Assembly (NCBI RefSeq): GCF_902167145.1 | Contig: NC_050097.1 | Location: forward strand, 139,773,982 to 139,837,981 | Reading direction: 5' to 3' | DNA length: 64,000 nt | Source: Zea mays | Lineage: Eukaryota > Streptophyta > Magnoliopsida > Poales > Poaceae | Part shown: positions 22,649-34,300 of the stretch, piece by piece | How the letters are laid out: each line of letters opens with the position of its first letter | Position numbering within the stretch: the first letter of the stretch is position 1 | Notes under the pieces: generated by a model | The model's input: only the letters and a program-made list of their open reading frames with translations | What the model was told of the DNA's origin: nothing | Database searches by the model: none | Program-made: the position numbers and the translations under genes

Positions 22649-23790
22649 TGAATTGCCGCGCAGCCTGTGTCGCCGACGACTACCTGATTCCATCCCGTGG
22701 CATCCCTTGCTACTGTCTTCTACTCTATCAGTCTATCTCATACAGCAGTGTCGAGTCGAGCGGAAGTTCCCTCTCGACGACACCAACATCTATATATCCT
22801 CTCTCCACCTATATATTTTTGGAACGATATCCTCTGACGTGAGGAGGACTCATTTTGACATGGGTCCCATGTGCGACAGGGTCCACGTGCAGTGGCCAAA
22901 CTGCCCTCTACAGTACATGAGAGGAACCGTCCGTCTCCACCTCACCTCATGGGCGATGGTGGCTCCTTGACCGCAACGATTAGGCTATCTTCGATCATCC
23001 CCTGCTCAACTCTCAATATATTATCTATTATATTTTATTAATTTTACTACCTTCCCTAAAAGATCCTCTCCTTATATCGGGTGCATATATCCAACCATCC
23101 TTTCCCCCTATACCAACTACCATCCATTAATTTAATTTTTGTGTATTACATCCATATTTCGGTGACTTTCAATAATTGGAATTTCGGGTCACGCGTCCCA
23201 TGGGCTTAGCCCTTGGCCGGTGGCCCTCAGCCTGACACATTATTGGTTAAACGTGTCGGACTCATTTCGGGCGGCCCGAAATTCACACAGAGCCCAAAAT
23301 TCATATCAAAGCTTGAAATTCACATCAAACTCTGACATTCACATCAAAGCCCGAAATTCAAAACACAATTTAGTAGATGTTAACATTTCAAGCTTTATAA
23401 TTAAAAAAACCAAAGAACACAAAACCAATGGGTGGTTGACACCTCATCTCCATGATTAAGCATGCAGCTAGCCAAATTGGAGCGGATGTTTTCCATGATT
23501 AGAAGCGGAAACCAAATAAATATGGGCCTTTTTATGCCTTTGAATGGGCCATTTCGTGCCTCAGGAAATGGGTTATGCTCGTGCCCGCCTGTGGGCCACA
23601 ACCTCGGTCAAAGCACAACCCGATGCATAATTTCGGGTCGTGCCATGCTTTTTTCGTAGGCCAGCCCACCAGGCTCGGCTCAAAGGTACACCTTTACCGA
23701 CTACCAATTTCGTCGTCCGTATGTACTTACATTCGTGAGGCAACTTATTTTGTCGTCGAACATTTCATCTTTCTTTCAGTTCAATAATAC
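22649..23790. other. Host or old repeat DNA, no gene recognised
   Basis: 22649-22980 is GC-balanced, with ATATATCCTCTCTCCACC-type leader sequence, but no supported ORF. 23170-23690 is rich in GGCCCGAAATTCACA and TTTCGGGTCGTGCC motifs. These recall internal parts of grass hAT-type elements, but I cannot define ends. Confidence 0.3.
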
Positions 23791-23792
23791 TT

Positions 23793-24766
23793 TTGCACAT
23801 ATGTTACTATATATATAGTTACCCCATGAGAAAGGATCTATTTCTTCACATTGTTCAGGCTGTCGAACTTATGAACCCATGGTTTACATGTCGTCCTAAT
23901 GAAACTGGGAAGATGGGGCTATCATTGTTTCAAAAGTGCATAACCTGTGCATGTATACTAGCCTATGGTGTCCCTGCAGATGTCGTAGATGAATACGTTT
24001 GTATTTGCGAAGCTATTGCCATTGAAGCCCTTAACAAGTTTTGTGTTACTATAGTTTACATCTTTGAAGCACAGTACCTACATGCTCCTACCATGCAGGA
24101 TGTCCAAAATCTTTTGTAGGTTAATGCATCACGAGGGTTCCCTAGGATGCTAGGGAGCATTGATTGTATGCACTAGGAGTGGCGGAACTGTCCTACTGCA
24201 TGGAAGGGCATGTTCACGAGACGAGGGAAGCATCCCTCAATGATCCTAGAGGCCATTGCATCGAATGACCTTTGGTTTTGGCATGCATGGGGCCAACAAT
24301 GGCATCAACGTTCTACATCGTTCACCCATATTCGCGACGCAAGTTCGTGGTGATGCTCCTCCTGTTGAATTTGTAGTGAATGGTAACCTTTAACAACATC
24401 GGTTACTAATTAGCAGATGGAATTTACCCTGATTGGCTAGCATTCTTCAAAATTGTCCGTGAACCTATCACTTAGAAAGATCACATGTTCGCTCAAATGC
24501 AAGAGTTAAGAAGGAAAGACATTGAGCGTGCATTTGGTGTTCTTCAGTCACATTGGGTTATTGTGTGTGGCCCTATTTCCGGACGGCAACACGAAAGCCT
24601 CAAGTACATCATGAAGGCTTGTATTATCATGCACAACATGGTAATAGACAACGAGCGAGGTATGAAACTATCCACGTTGTATGATAGCAACGACACAAAC
24701 GTCGATCGATACCCAATAGGAACACAGGATCAAGCCACGTTCATTGCAGCACACCATCGTCTTTGA
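23793..24766 (+). pseudogene. PIF/Harbinger transposase, broken
   Basis: Plus-strand fragments match a DDE Harbinger transposase in order. FQKCITCACILAYG...VDEYVCICEA is the N-terminal part. It is followed by MLGSIDCMH (first catalytic Asp), EWRNCPTAWKGMFTRRGKHP, the DGIYPDWLAFFKIV block near 24415, and RKDIERAFGVLQSHW (catalytic Glu) with KACIIMHNMVIDNERG. Stops include the TAG after GSIDCMH (near 24174, where Trp is usual) and one before the RKDIERAF block. Frames also shift in the middle. I found no clear terminal inverted repeats, so the element's ends are unknown. Confidence 0.82.
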
Positions 24767-24840
24767 GATAGGGATGCTCATGCTATACTTAAACAAGATT
24801 TAATTGAGCATGTGTGGCATGTTTATGGAGAGCAGTAGAT

Positions 24841-24905
24841 GACACACTATATCCATGTATGCATCACTATATCCATGTATGCCTCACTATGTCCATGTAT
24901 GCCTA
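24841..24905. repeat. Three copies of a 21-bp unit
   Basis: TCACTATATCCATGTATGCC is repeated three times with single-base changes, just downstream of the Harbinger transposase relic. Confidence 0.9.
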
Positions 24906-25214
24906 GATGTGTAATGTTCCCTGGTCCGTCCTCTTGAAATAAAGCATGGTTCCTTTCTTATGTCATGTTTTCAACACTCTGTAAAAGAATAACGATAGTA
25001 TTAACTGCACTCATCAAGCAAATAACAGCACAACTCCAACCACACATTTATTCATGAAGAAACAAACTGCACTCAAATTTTCACACTTGCATACAAATGA
25101 AGTTCAACAATCATACAAAAGTTTAAAGTGAATACATAAAAGTGGAGAAGCTGCTGAAGTTTCTGACTCGTTAGAAAACTCACAACAATTCATTGTTTAG
25201 GGTTTAGGATACCT

Positions 25215-25560
25215 CTACATAATTTGAGCTAGCTTTAGTGCATAGTATGCCCTAAGTATGTGATTGCATTTGTCCAAATCCACTGCCATGATCCTCTCTT
25301 CTTCTTTGGATCGTTCACACTTTGCCACCCTCTCCTCTCTCTTTGCCTTAATGTCTAGTTCTTTTTCTAGCTACACAAGCTCATTGATGTCCTTACTGAG
25401 GCTCCCATCTATCTGAGCCCAATACTCCATCTTTTTTAGGGTCAACTCATACATTTTTGCAAGGAACTCACCACTGTCAGATGTTGTTGCTGATGATGCT
25501 TTCTTGTTGGCATATTTAGTGTTGTTCATGCCAAGTGGTCTTTTTTCCTCGAAGTAGTTA
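25215..25560 (-). pseudogene. Partner ORF of a Harbinger element (NAM-associated C-terminal type)
   Basis: The minus-strand frame has RPLGMNNTKYANKKAS..., then YELTLKKMEYWAQID, KELDIKAKREERVAKCE and ILRAYYALKLAQIM before a stop. This charged helical C-terminus, following a basic RPxG motif, is typical of the second (Myb/SANT-like) protein of plant PIF/Harbinger elements. Its convergent arrangement with the transposase at 23793-24766 fits. One in-frame TAG interrupts it after SKDINELV. Its 5' part is cut off by the LTR that starts at 25585. Confidence 0.6.
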
Positions 25561-25584
25561 GAGCTGAAGAAATGCCTTCTTCAA

Positions 25585-27944
25585 TGTCACACCCAGTTTT
25601 GGAAGGCAAACCGGATGTGAACCATGTACGTGCCAGGATCAGAAACTCACGTACACAGCGATTACATAATTGGACATCATCACACATTGCTCAACATAAA
25701 TAGCAGAAATAGTACTTTATTACATCAAGATGTCCAAGACATCCACATAGTCATTAACTTAACGTAGTCATAATCATAATCAAAGTGAGGAATACGAAAC
25801 ATAGAGAATAAGGCCTTCACAGGCAGCTAACTGGGGGTTTGCCACTAAACACGACTAGAACTCATCGTAGTCCTAAAACTCTTCAAAGTCCTCCATGTTG
25901 CCTTCATCTCCTCCTGAGCACAGATTGCAATGGGGACAACCTAGGGTGGGGGTTTAAAGCAATTATGAGTACACATCAATGTACTCAGCAAATGTCTCGT
26001 TTGGTTAAGGTGGACTAGTTGTATGTGGGGTTAAGGTTAAAGCAGTTGCTTTTAGTTGGTCAGGTATTTATTACTAGTAGTAAGCGAGGTTTTAGTAATA
26101 AACAAGTTATTACCCAAAAGTACTCCCTCTAAGAGGAAATACTAGAAACCACAGTTATAATCATTATCAGTTACCATCAACATAAAAGTATCCAAAGTAA
26201 TTCTAATCAAAGAGGATCCCAAGGCTGCTCTTAACCGTGAGCACGACTGATATACCAGTTTCTAACACTCTGCAGAGGTTGCACACTTTACCCACGAGCT
26301 GTGATCCCTTTCTAGCCTAGGTTTGCAAGAGACCCGATCTTCACTACCGAGGTGAATGGCCAGGGATACACTACATAGCCTTTACAAAGATTTCCCTGGT
26401 GCATAGTTTCTCATTAGGTTGCGCCAGTCGTACAAACACAGTACTCCTCCCTAAGGTGGGTGACTAACAAAACCAAATCGAATGAACCTCGGCACCCACC
26501 CTTAGCCGAGCAAGCACTATGCCCTAGCCCCCATTGACGACCCTTCGACAAAGCCAACTACACCCCCAAGTTCATCTAATTAATCATCTCAGAGCGTCCC
26601 ATTCCACCCTCATGGTTGTACTGATTTCCTGGGTGGTCTCTCAACCAACAGGTCCTTACAGAGAGGTACTCAAGAATCAGCCTGAGTCCCCTAAAGTATC
26701 ACAGTTCATCATCATAATCAAGATAACATCATCGTATCATAAATATTCCCATCATCTTTGATGATTAAAGTGGAGCAATAGCATGAAGCTAACCATAATA
26801 ACCCAAAAAGGTAATCAAGGACAAGGAGATCATATGCAATTTGAACCACTCAATTCGGAGTTCATATGCAAAAGATATGAAATAAACAAGTTTTGGAATT
26901 CAAAATACAAAATTAGGTCTATTTCTGTGATAAAATAAAAGGTCAGGGGATTCTCTACAAAATTCCTGGGGATGTGGCGCGAGTCACAGCGCCGATCAGT
27001 ACCGGCGGCGAGGTGCTCCGCACCTGAGATCTTTTTGTTACTGTAGTATTGCAATCGTTCTTCAGAGCGCCTGACAGAGCAAGTTTGGGAGTAATTTACT
27101 CCAAAAATTACACAGCACTAGGCCAAGCTTAATACAACAAATTTGTTCACCAATGTTAGGGCTTCAACTTTGCCACAGTGACCCTGGCCTTAATTACATC
27201 GAATTAACCACGAACTGCCTCCAAAGTTAACCAAATGTCACTGAACTTAAGTTTTTGGAACTGAAGTTGTCTGACAGCCCGACTTTAAGTTCATTTATCT
27301 CCAATTTTTGTACATCACCAATGCTTAGTCACTTAATCAAAGTTGTACTCCTATCATAGCTCTACAAGATTGATGTATTAACCTAGGGAAAAATCCTCTT
27401 GAATTAAGAAATACAAGGCTCCAAAGTTGGCTCAATCTCACCGAAATTCAGAGTTAGCCACATAAGTGTGCTTGGGACTTTTTGCAATTAAGTCCAAATT
27501 ACTCCATACTACTTGAAAATCCTCCAATGTAAAAGTTACATGGTTTTTTATGTTCTACCACTTTGAGATTTACATTTTGGTCCAAATGTGTAGAGAATTT
27601 GAATTCACCCCCTAGGGTACAAATTAGGGTTTTCTAGGGTTCCTTTTAGGGTTTTGAGCACTCTAGGGTTTTTGTGCCACTCAAATCCATCAATTTGGAT
27701 CCCTTATGAATATTTCCAATGGCTTTTGAGGTAATACTCCATTTGGCTTCATATTTACCCATATGCCCTAATCCTAGGGTTAAGCACCCTACCCTAGGGT
27801 TAAGAATACTTCAAATCATCACATCACACTTATTTTGAAGTTTTATCTATTAGATGTATTCTAGGTGTAACAAACAACATGAAATGTCAATGAATATGAT
27901 GTTATGCTCAAGTTTTTAGTGCCAGTAACACTAGGGGTGTTACA
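25585..27944 (-). repeat. Single LTR (about 2.36 kb) of a Tekay-like Gypsy element
   Basis: It starts TGTCACACCC and ends GGTGTTACA on the plus strand, so in minus sense it runs TGTAACACCCC...GGGTGTGACA. No internal domain follows on either side. Flanks differ: TTCAA on the left in Harbinger DNA and CAATC on the right in element B DNA. It therefore lacks a target duplication and marks a rearranged junction, not a simple solo LTR. Its plus-strand end region (25585 onward) matches the start of the short solo LTR at 60777. A block at about 26237-26300 is also shared, inverted, with the LTR at 40807-44098. Confidence 0.8.
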
Positions 27945-29146
27945 CAATCAATCATAGATTCCCAAGCTCAAGAGAAGACGATGTCCAGAATCTGCCAGAA
28001 ATCAGCAACGCCTGTTTCTTGGCCTAAAGGCCTTGTACATCCTAGAGTTGCTCGGCCACCCACTGTCTGAGTCGAGGATGACTCCAATTCAAGTGGGGGA
28101 GGATGATGAGGATATCACTCCCATACAAACAATGTATGGATCGATAACATGAGCACATGCACGACAACTAAATCTCCAGATTCGTTCTAACCTAGTCAAT
28201 TATGTTTTAGAGTTTATGCTTGGTGTCATGGATGTTTTGATGATTAGGAATCTTGGAGAGGACGAACAAGGACTTTATAAAGGCCAAGATATCAAGGAGG
28301 AGAAGCTAGGACGTTCACAACAAGAGAAAGTCAAGTTCGACCCAACTTCGTCTCCACCTTGGAGTTCAGGACAAGTCTGCACTAAAACAGATGCTTAGGA
28401 TGCAACTAAACTTCGATTAGGTTGGACTTTATATGGATGGAAATATAAAAAGATAATCTTTCCTACCCAAATGGTCCCACCTTAAAATTCATCCGGAGTC
28501 AACGGGAATCGTCGAAATAAGCCAGCGTTCAGATTCTATTTTGGTGTTGCGACATCGTCTATTGGGCTGTTGGGTCGTGTATCGTGTTGGAGCCCATTAG
28601 GGGTAGCTACAGGGGTTGTACATGCCCCTAACCTCTATTTTAACAGCATCCACCGCCACATTAGAGTTTGGGTTTTGCTTGGATCATATATGTCATCGAA
28701 CAATGTCGCCGTTCATCGGTTTGTGAAACCCCACCTCGTGATCAATGCAGTTTTGATTCGAGTTCTTTCTGTTCTTGCTTGTGTTCTTAATTGCTCTTGC
28801 AGGGATAAGCCTTCATGGTGAGGTCACTCGTGTGTCATGGGTGATAACCAACGGAGCAGTGGTATATTGATTGCGAGGATCTGTTCGTTCAGAGCCTTGG
28901 ATCATCAACGTCGAGATCTTCACCCAATCAAGTTATCATACCTCACGGAAGATCGGCCTTCACCATTCTATCAAGTGGTATCAAGATTCAGGTTGCCCGT
29001 GAGGTATATTTTTACCTTTAGATTCATTTTGTTCGTCCCATAACCAAAAAAGCCAAAAAAATATCAATGTTGACCTACAAACTCATGACCTAGTTGGATC
29101 TTTTATGGGCTTGGCCCATTTATTGAATAAACTCTATGGTGTGTAA
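27945..29146 (+). mobile_element. Element B, copy 1: 3' interior, LTR and leader of a small gypsy-like retroelement
   Basis: 27946-28391 matches 56371-56791 closely. Its decayed coding includes ITPIQTMYGS near 28110 and a charged segment around 28216-28398. An LTR-like block (28392-28973) matches 56792-57372. It is followed by AG and TGGTATCAAGATTC, a primer-binding-site-like sequence, then leader-like DNA. The left edge is cut by the LTR ending at 27944 and the right edge by a Copia LTR at 29147. Family not identified. Confidence 0.6.
28392..28973 (+). repeat. LTR of element B, copy 1
   Basis: About 582 bp, starting TGCTTAGGATG and ending TTCTATCA, with a near match at 56792-57372. The end is placed by the TGGTATCAAG site beginning three bases further on. 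The start is inferred from equal lengths in the two copies and the TG dinucleotide. Confidence 0.55.
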
Positions 29147-29895
29147 TGGTGGAGAATACCAATAGTACCACATTGGAAGTCCAAGGGTCTTTTGGCTTGA
29201 CTTATATGGTGGGATTTATTCTACCTAACTTGAGAAGTCAAGAAATGGACAAGGGCATGCCACACGCGCGCGCCGCCGCCGGCCGGGCCGGGCGTGGCGT
29301 GGCGAGGCGAGGCAGGCAGGCAGGCGAGCGGGCGTGGTGTGGTTGTGTTAATTTTTAGCACTCATTAACCGCGGGAGTTTTCACTCCGGGTTATCCTTTC
29401 AGTTGCCCGTCTCTTCGTCTGCCGCATGCGTCGGCGAGACCCTTCTCCTTCAGCTGACCGACTCTTGGCGTGACTCGGCGAGACATTAAATAGAGGAGCA
29501 CCCCTGTCACTCGGTACACACGAACATAACCATTTCAGAGTCACAAAGTCCAGCCGCAAGTGAGGGTGTTTCCATCTCGTAGCTCTGTGCGCACAGAGAG
29601 GCGAGACGGCAGGTGCCTCTGGAGCCCTTGCCGTTCGAGACCCTGCTCGGGGGATCGGCAATTAGGTTTTTGGGGAGCGTCTACGCGACTGCCCAACGTC
29701 CGTCGTTGTCTTCATCGCTGGTTCCTGGCATCTTCATCTAGTACGACATGACAAGTGAAGTTGGACAAGGATCTAGATCCTCGGAGCGCATGGGAGGGTA
29801 TGATCAATTCATCTCCTTACTGTTTTACATTCTGCAAATTATATATGTTCATACCTGCTGCTTTATATATAACCATAAATTTATCCAATCTGTTT

Positions 29896-30222
29896 TGTCG
29901 TATTATATCATGACATGTCTGATGCCTGATCATAGTAGTAATATGATAAATCTGTTTGTCTTAATTTTACAGTCATTCTGTTTATGTTGCTATCTGTTTA
30001 TTTTCAGTTGTTCCATGATAATACATGTTCCATGATAATACATGTTCCATGTTTATATGCTTATTATATTTATATGATTCATATGCTTTATGTTCTCTTG
30101 ATCCATATTGTTATGGATATATTTGAGATAGTGATTTCTATGATTAAACATATTTTATATGTCATCATCATAATGTTAATTTATGGAATTAAAATGATAT
30201 GGAAAATGCCTATATTTCTAAC
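29896..30222. repeat. Copia leader segment repeated at 53867-54172
   Basis: ATTATATCATGACATGTCTG through GCCTATATTTCTAACAA recurs almost unchanged at 53867-54172. The copy here contains an extra tandem duplication of the 18-base unit CATGATAATACATGTTCC near 30013-30050. Confidence 0.9.
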
Positions 30223-30544
30223 AAACCAAAAACCTAAGGTTAGGCATTTTTCTATCAGAGGTTTTGCTGCTGTGCTAAAGCCTGATCCTTTTGATGGTAA
30301 AAACTTCTTGATATGGAAAGCTAAGATGGAGTTGTGGCTAACTGCAATGTCATGTTATTATGCCGCTGAGGGCAAGCCTGACAACTTACCTCCTGAGGAT
30401 GAGGCTAAGTTTAAGGCTGATGACAACCTCTTTCGAGGAGCAGTGATTAGCGCACTTGATACTAAATTCCAGAAAAGCTATATCATCCTTCCCATAGGGA
30501 AAGAGCTGTGGGATGCACTTGTTGGAAAGTTTGGAGTAACTGAC
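30201..30544 (+). pseudogene. Copia gag N-terminal part, truncated
   Basis: The plus-strand frame includes KPDPFDGKNFLIWKAKMELW and LFRGAVISALDTKFQKSY, then GKELWDALVGKFGVTD, which is the N-terminal domain of Copia gag proteins. The frame leaves the family at GVTD because the Tat LTR begins (30545). About 115 gag residues remain, with no zinc knuckle. Confidence 0.8.
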
Positions 30545-31018
30545 TGTTGGAACTTGCTCTCAACTCGCAAGGGGGGCCAACAAGGGTGAACAGTGGCGTT
30601 AACAGGGTTACGCGCTAGATGGCAATAGCTCTGTTAATCTGGCCTCTCACGGGCACTGTGCGGGGGTATTTATAGGTACCTGAGCGCCCCGCGCCTTGTG
30701 CTAAGGACGCATGTGCCCTCAGCTACCTAGGTTATCCCCAGAATATTCCCATAAAGCAGGGTTACAGACTGTAATTACAGGGATGCCTTTACAAATTAGG
30801 CCCGTAACACGCGGCGGCCACGCAGGGCCCGTTACAATGGGCTGGATCACACGTGGGCCTCTGAGCTGGACGAGGCCGCACTGTGGGATGACGTCGTCGC
30901 AGGTCTTCGTCTGGTGCCGAATCGGCGAAGGGTGTCCCTGCCCGCTTTGTCTCTGTCAGACCAGCGGCTGCAGCGAAGGCCTCGAGTGAAGGGTGGCGTC
31001 TTTGCCTTTGCCCCAACA
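30545..31018 (-). repeat. 3' LTR of Tat copy 1
   Basis: 474 bp, with perfect terminal TGTTGG/CCAACA. A minus-strand TATA box (CTATAAATAC, within 30666-30676) matches in position the one in the LTR at 59479. The polypurine tract GGAGGGCAAA lies just inside (31019-31028 on the plus strand). Confidence 0.8.
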
Positions 31019-31149
31019 TTTGCCCTCCGAGGGACCAGTTCGACAAAGTCACCTGGTGCCGAAGACGTCGCTAGATGGCGGAGACGCTGCCCTCGCTCGA
31101 AGTGGTTCCGTGGGGGTTTTTGACATGACCGTTGATTGACAGCGTACTG

Positions 31150-31226
31150 TTGGATTGCGGGTTTCCCGAAGCGCCGCGCCCTATTGGATTGCGGGTTTCC
31201 CGAAGAGCCGCGCCCTGTCTATAAAA
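31150..31226 (+). promoter_or_regulatory. Promoter of the antisense gene: tandem 34-bp repeat plus TATA box
   Basis: Two copies of TTGGATTGCGGGTTTCCCGA... (31150 and 31184, period 34) are followed by TATAAAAG at 31220-31227, about 165 bp upstream of the ATG at 31390. The plus-strand orientation faces the antisense gene. The second Tat copy keeps GGTTTCCCAAGG followed by CAATAAAAG at the same place (about 60268-60300). That supports function despite heavy decay elsewhere. Confidence 0.65.
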
Positions 31227-31389
31227 GGGGGCGGGGGTCGGCGGTTTTTGAACTTCACTTTCCGCGCTCCGTGAAAACCCTAGCCGCCTTTTTCACCGTC
31301 TTGCTGCTCGTTTGCCCGCCGTGCTCTTGTTCGCCGGAGATCTGGCTCGAGTGAAGCAGACCGCCCGCCGCCGCCGACGGTACGTAGCG

Positions 31390-34300
31390 ATGCCGACCTC
31401 CTCTTCTTCCGCTGCCGCTACGCCGCTGGCCGACGCCTCGTCTGAGGAGACGCTGAGTAGTTTGATGGCGGAGGAGTTGCGCGCCGGCGATTCTGTTGAT
31501 TTTGGCGTGTCGCGGATGTCGTTGGTCCGCATGCAAGATATGCAGCGGTTGGGTTACTTCGGCGGCGGAGTTGCTCGTGTCCCGGGGACGGAGGAAGTCC
31601 CCGAGCCGGAGGGCGAGTTGGTTGTGTTCGAGGCGTTCTTCGCCGCCGGTCTCCGCCTGCCTGCGCACCGATTTGTTGGTGAAGTCCTGCGCAGGTTTAA
31701 CGTTCAGATACATCAGCTGACGCCGAATGCCGTGGTGGCCCTGTCGAAGTATGTCTGGGCGACGACTTCGTACGGCGGACGGCCATCGGTCGAAGTCTTT
31801 GCGAAGTATTATTGTTTGCACTGGCAGAAGAGGATGATTGGAGACGAAGTTGCTCAGTTTGGGTCCTGCACGTTTACGCCGAAGACCGACAAGACCATGA
31901 TGCAGGTAGTCGAGTTGGTTCCTTGCGCCCGCAACAAGTGGGGCAACTGGAATGAGTTTTGGTTTTACGTTGCTGAGGGTACCGTTGAAGACCATGAGGG
32001 ACTCCCCGTGTCCGAGATGTGTTCTCATTTTTACTCAGCGTACCCGCCCTTTGAAGTGGCGGAGGAGGATGCGGACGAAGGGGCCCTTCGGTGCGCCACC
32101 GGCCTGAGCAGTGGGCGCGATTTGGTTGAAGAATTTGTGGCGTACGGGGTATGGCCCTTGGCGCATGGCTGGGCGTTGGGCGAAGTGTGCCCTCGCCAGG
32201 TGCCTTTCCATGGTGGAAGGGTGGTGCGAAGCCCCGCCTTCGCGCTGAATCTGCAAAGCCGCGATCCGGCCGCCTTTGTGCGTGAGGCGGAGGATGGGGC
32301 GGTGCGGCTCGTTGGACGTTACGTGCCGAGGACAGAGGGCCAGCGCAGCTAGGATATCCGCGGGTCGAATGACCGTTTGAACAGGGTTTTTGAATTGAAT
32401 CAATTGCCGTATGACGGCTATCCTGGTCAAGACGATGTGGACCGCCGTGGGAAGAAGCCGGTGGTGGAGACTAGAGACGACCCTGCGCCGGCGGCCGCCC
32501 CATCCTCTAAAAAGAGGAAATAAGGTACTGCTATGGGAGGACTTGGGGTTTCCGATGGTTTTGCTAGAGAGTTGATGAGGACATGCGCGACCCTGGGGGG
32601 AAGGATGTCTTCGCCCGAGCTCCGGGAGTCTTCGGCTCGGATGTTGAGGGTTGCCGGGGGTTGTTGGCCTAGGAATGTTCCTATCCCCCGCGCGGCTGGC
32701 GAGGACTTTTTTACATCTCGCATGGTTCGTGAATGGAGGGTTTTTCCTTACGGGCGGAATATTGCTGCTGTTGTGTCGGCAGTGATCGACAAGGATCGCC
32801 AGGGAGCTGCGCAAAAGCGCCAGGCGGTTGTCAGGCTCGTTGAAGCCAGGCCGAAGAGGCAGCGGGGGGCTGCGAAGGCTGCGGCTCCCGGCGGAGGCAA
32901 GCCGCCGCTGGCGGCGAAGTCGGGCACCCCTGCGTCTAGCAAAGCGCCGGAGGCAACGACAGGTGCCGGAGGCTCCAAATCGACGAAGGCTGTGCCGCCG
33001 TCCAGCACAGTGCCGGAGGCCGCAAAGGCGGCCCGAGCATTGCCGTCGGCAGGCAAGCGTGTCGTCGACTTCGCCACCGATATTAGTGTGGACGACTATC
33101 TTGGTGGTAAGTCGTTGGTTCGTTTTTTTATGTATTTATTCGTTGATACGTCGCAGGGTCGGACGAAGGCCAACTTGCTATAGTTGCGCCTGCCGCGGCG
33201 ACCACGACGGCTGCCGTAGTGCCGAAGGCGAAGGGCGGGGCTCTTAGCGCCGGAGGCGAGGTGTTGGCCCTCGCGGCTGTCAGGGATGAGGCGGGCGCTG
33301 CGTCCCGCCGGCTGAAGGAGGTGACGGAGGCGCTAAGTCAGGTCCGTTGAGCTAGACTTCATTTTTTTGCTGGGGCCGCGGTCTTACGTGTGTTCTGTAG
33401 GTGGCTAACTTCGCCAACCGCACAGCGTCGGGGGCCCTCACGGCAGTTGTGTCTGCCGAAGTCGAGAGACTTCAGACACAACATGCTGATGCCGTCCGTG
33501 AAAAATCGGCCACCGACAGCAAGTGCCGCAAGCTGGCGGACAAGGTGGCCGCGCTGGAGGGATAGAAGGCTGACCTCCGGCGCCAATTGGCGGGGGAGAG
33601 GAGGGAGACCAACGAGGCCCTCGTCAAGGCGCAGGCTACGTAGGCGGAGGCTAACCTGGCACGGGCGGAGGGCAATCTTGCCAGGGAGCGCGCCGAGCAG
33701 CTGCAGGAGCGGCTCATCGCCCTGGAGAGCCGCGTGGAGAGGGCCGAGGCCGCGACGCGCGCGGAGGCCGAACGGACGCACAAATAGCTTATGGATACAT
33801 ACCATGAGCTGGGCGCGCGGACCGGTGACTTCAAAGTGCCGGACCGAGAGCCCGGACTTTGCTGCCTGGAGTGGGTGCAAGAGGAGTTGCAGGCACTCCC
33901 CACTGTCGTCGTGGGGTTTATGTCGTATGCCTCCCTGGTCACCTGCGACGGGGCGATGAACGCGCTCTCTCGCGAAGGGTGCCGGCACTTCGAGGTCTTT
34001 GACCAAGCTGACGAAGACTTTGAGCGAGATATCTACAAGGTTGAGGACCCCATAGTGAAGGAATCCGCCGGAGCCATCTACGACCGGATGTGGGGTCTGC
34101 ACGGTCGCGAGGTGGTTAGGGAGCGAGCCGAGACGACGAGGGCTCAGGTAATGTTTGGCGTTTGTTTGGAGTTTGCTGGATGTGGGCTATATGTGGTTTT
34201 TGCTGAATTTGCCTGCTGTGACTTAGGCGGCGCGTGGCGAGAGGGTGGATGACTTCGGGGCGTTGAACAGCGCGCTGCCTGACCCGGAGCCGACCCCGGC

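Larger units (their letters stand above)
29147..30544 (+). mobile_element. 5' half of a Ty1/copia element (LTR, leader, gag start)
   Basis: The LTR starts TGGTGGAGAATACC with ACATTGGAAGTCC, typical of a Copia LTR family whose usual start is TGTTGGAGAA. A TATA-like TTAAATAG (29486-29493) lies within it. The LTR end is not certain, about 29730. An AT-rich leader (29760-30200) precedes gag. The element is cut at 30544 by the Tat LTR, and the rest is not contiguous in the window. The LTR also has a GC-rich low-complexity stretch (29265-29345). Confidence 0.7.

Noticed and set aside
29265..29345. GC-rich stretch as a CpG-island promoter
   Set aside because: It is low-complexity GGCGT/GGCA repeat inside a Copia LTR.
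31255..32814. Minus-strand frames of 257-259 codons under the antisense gene
   Set aside because: The plus-strand frame has the family match, promoter and introns. These are its shadows.
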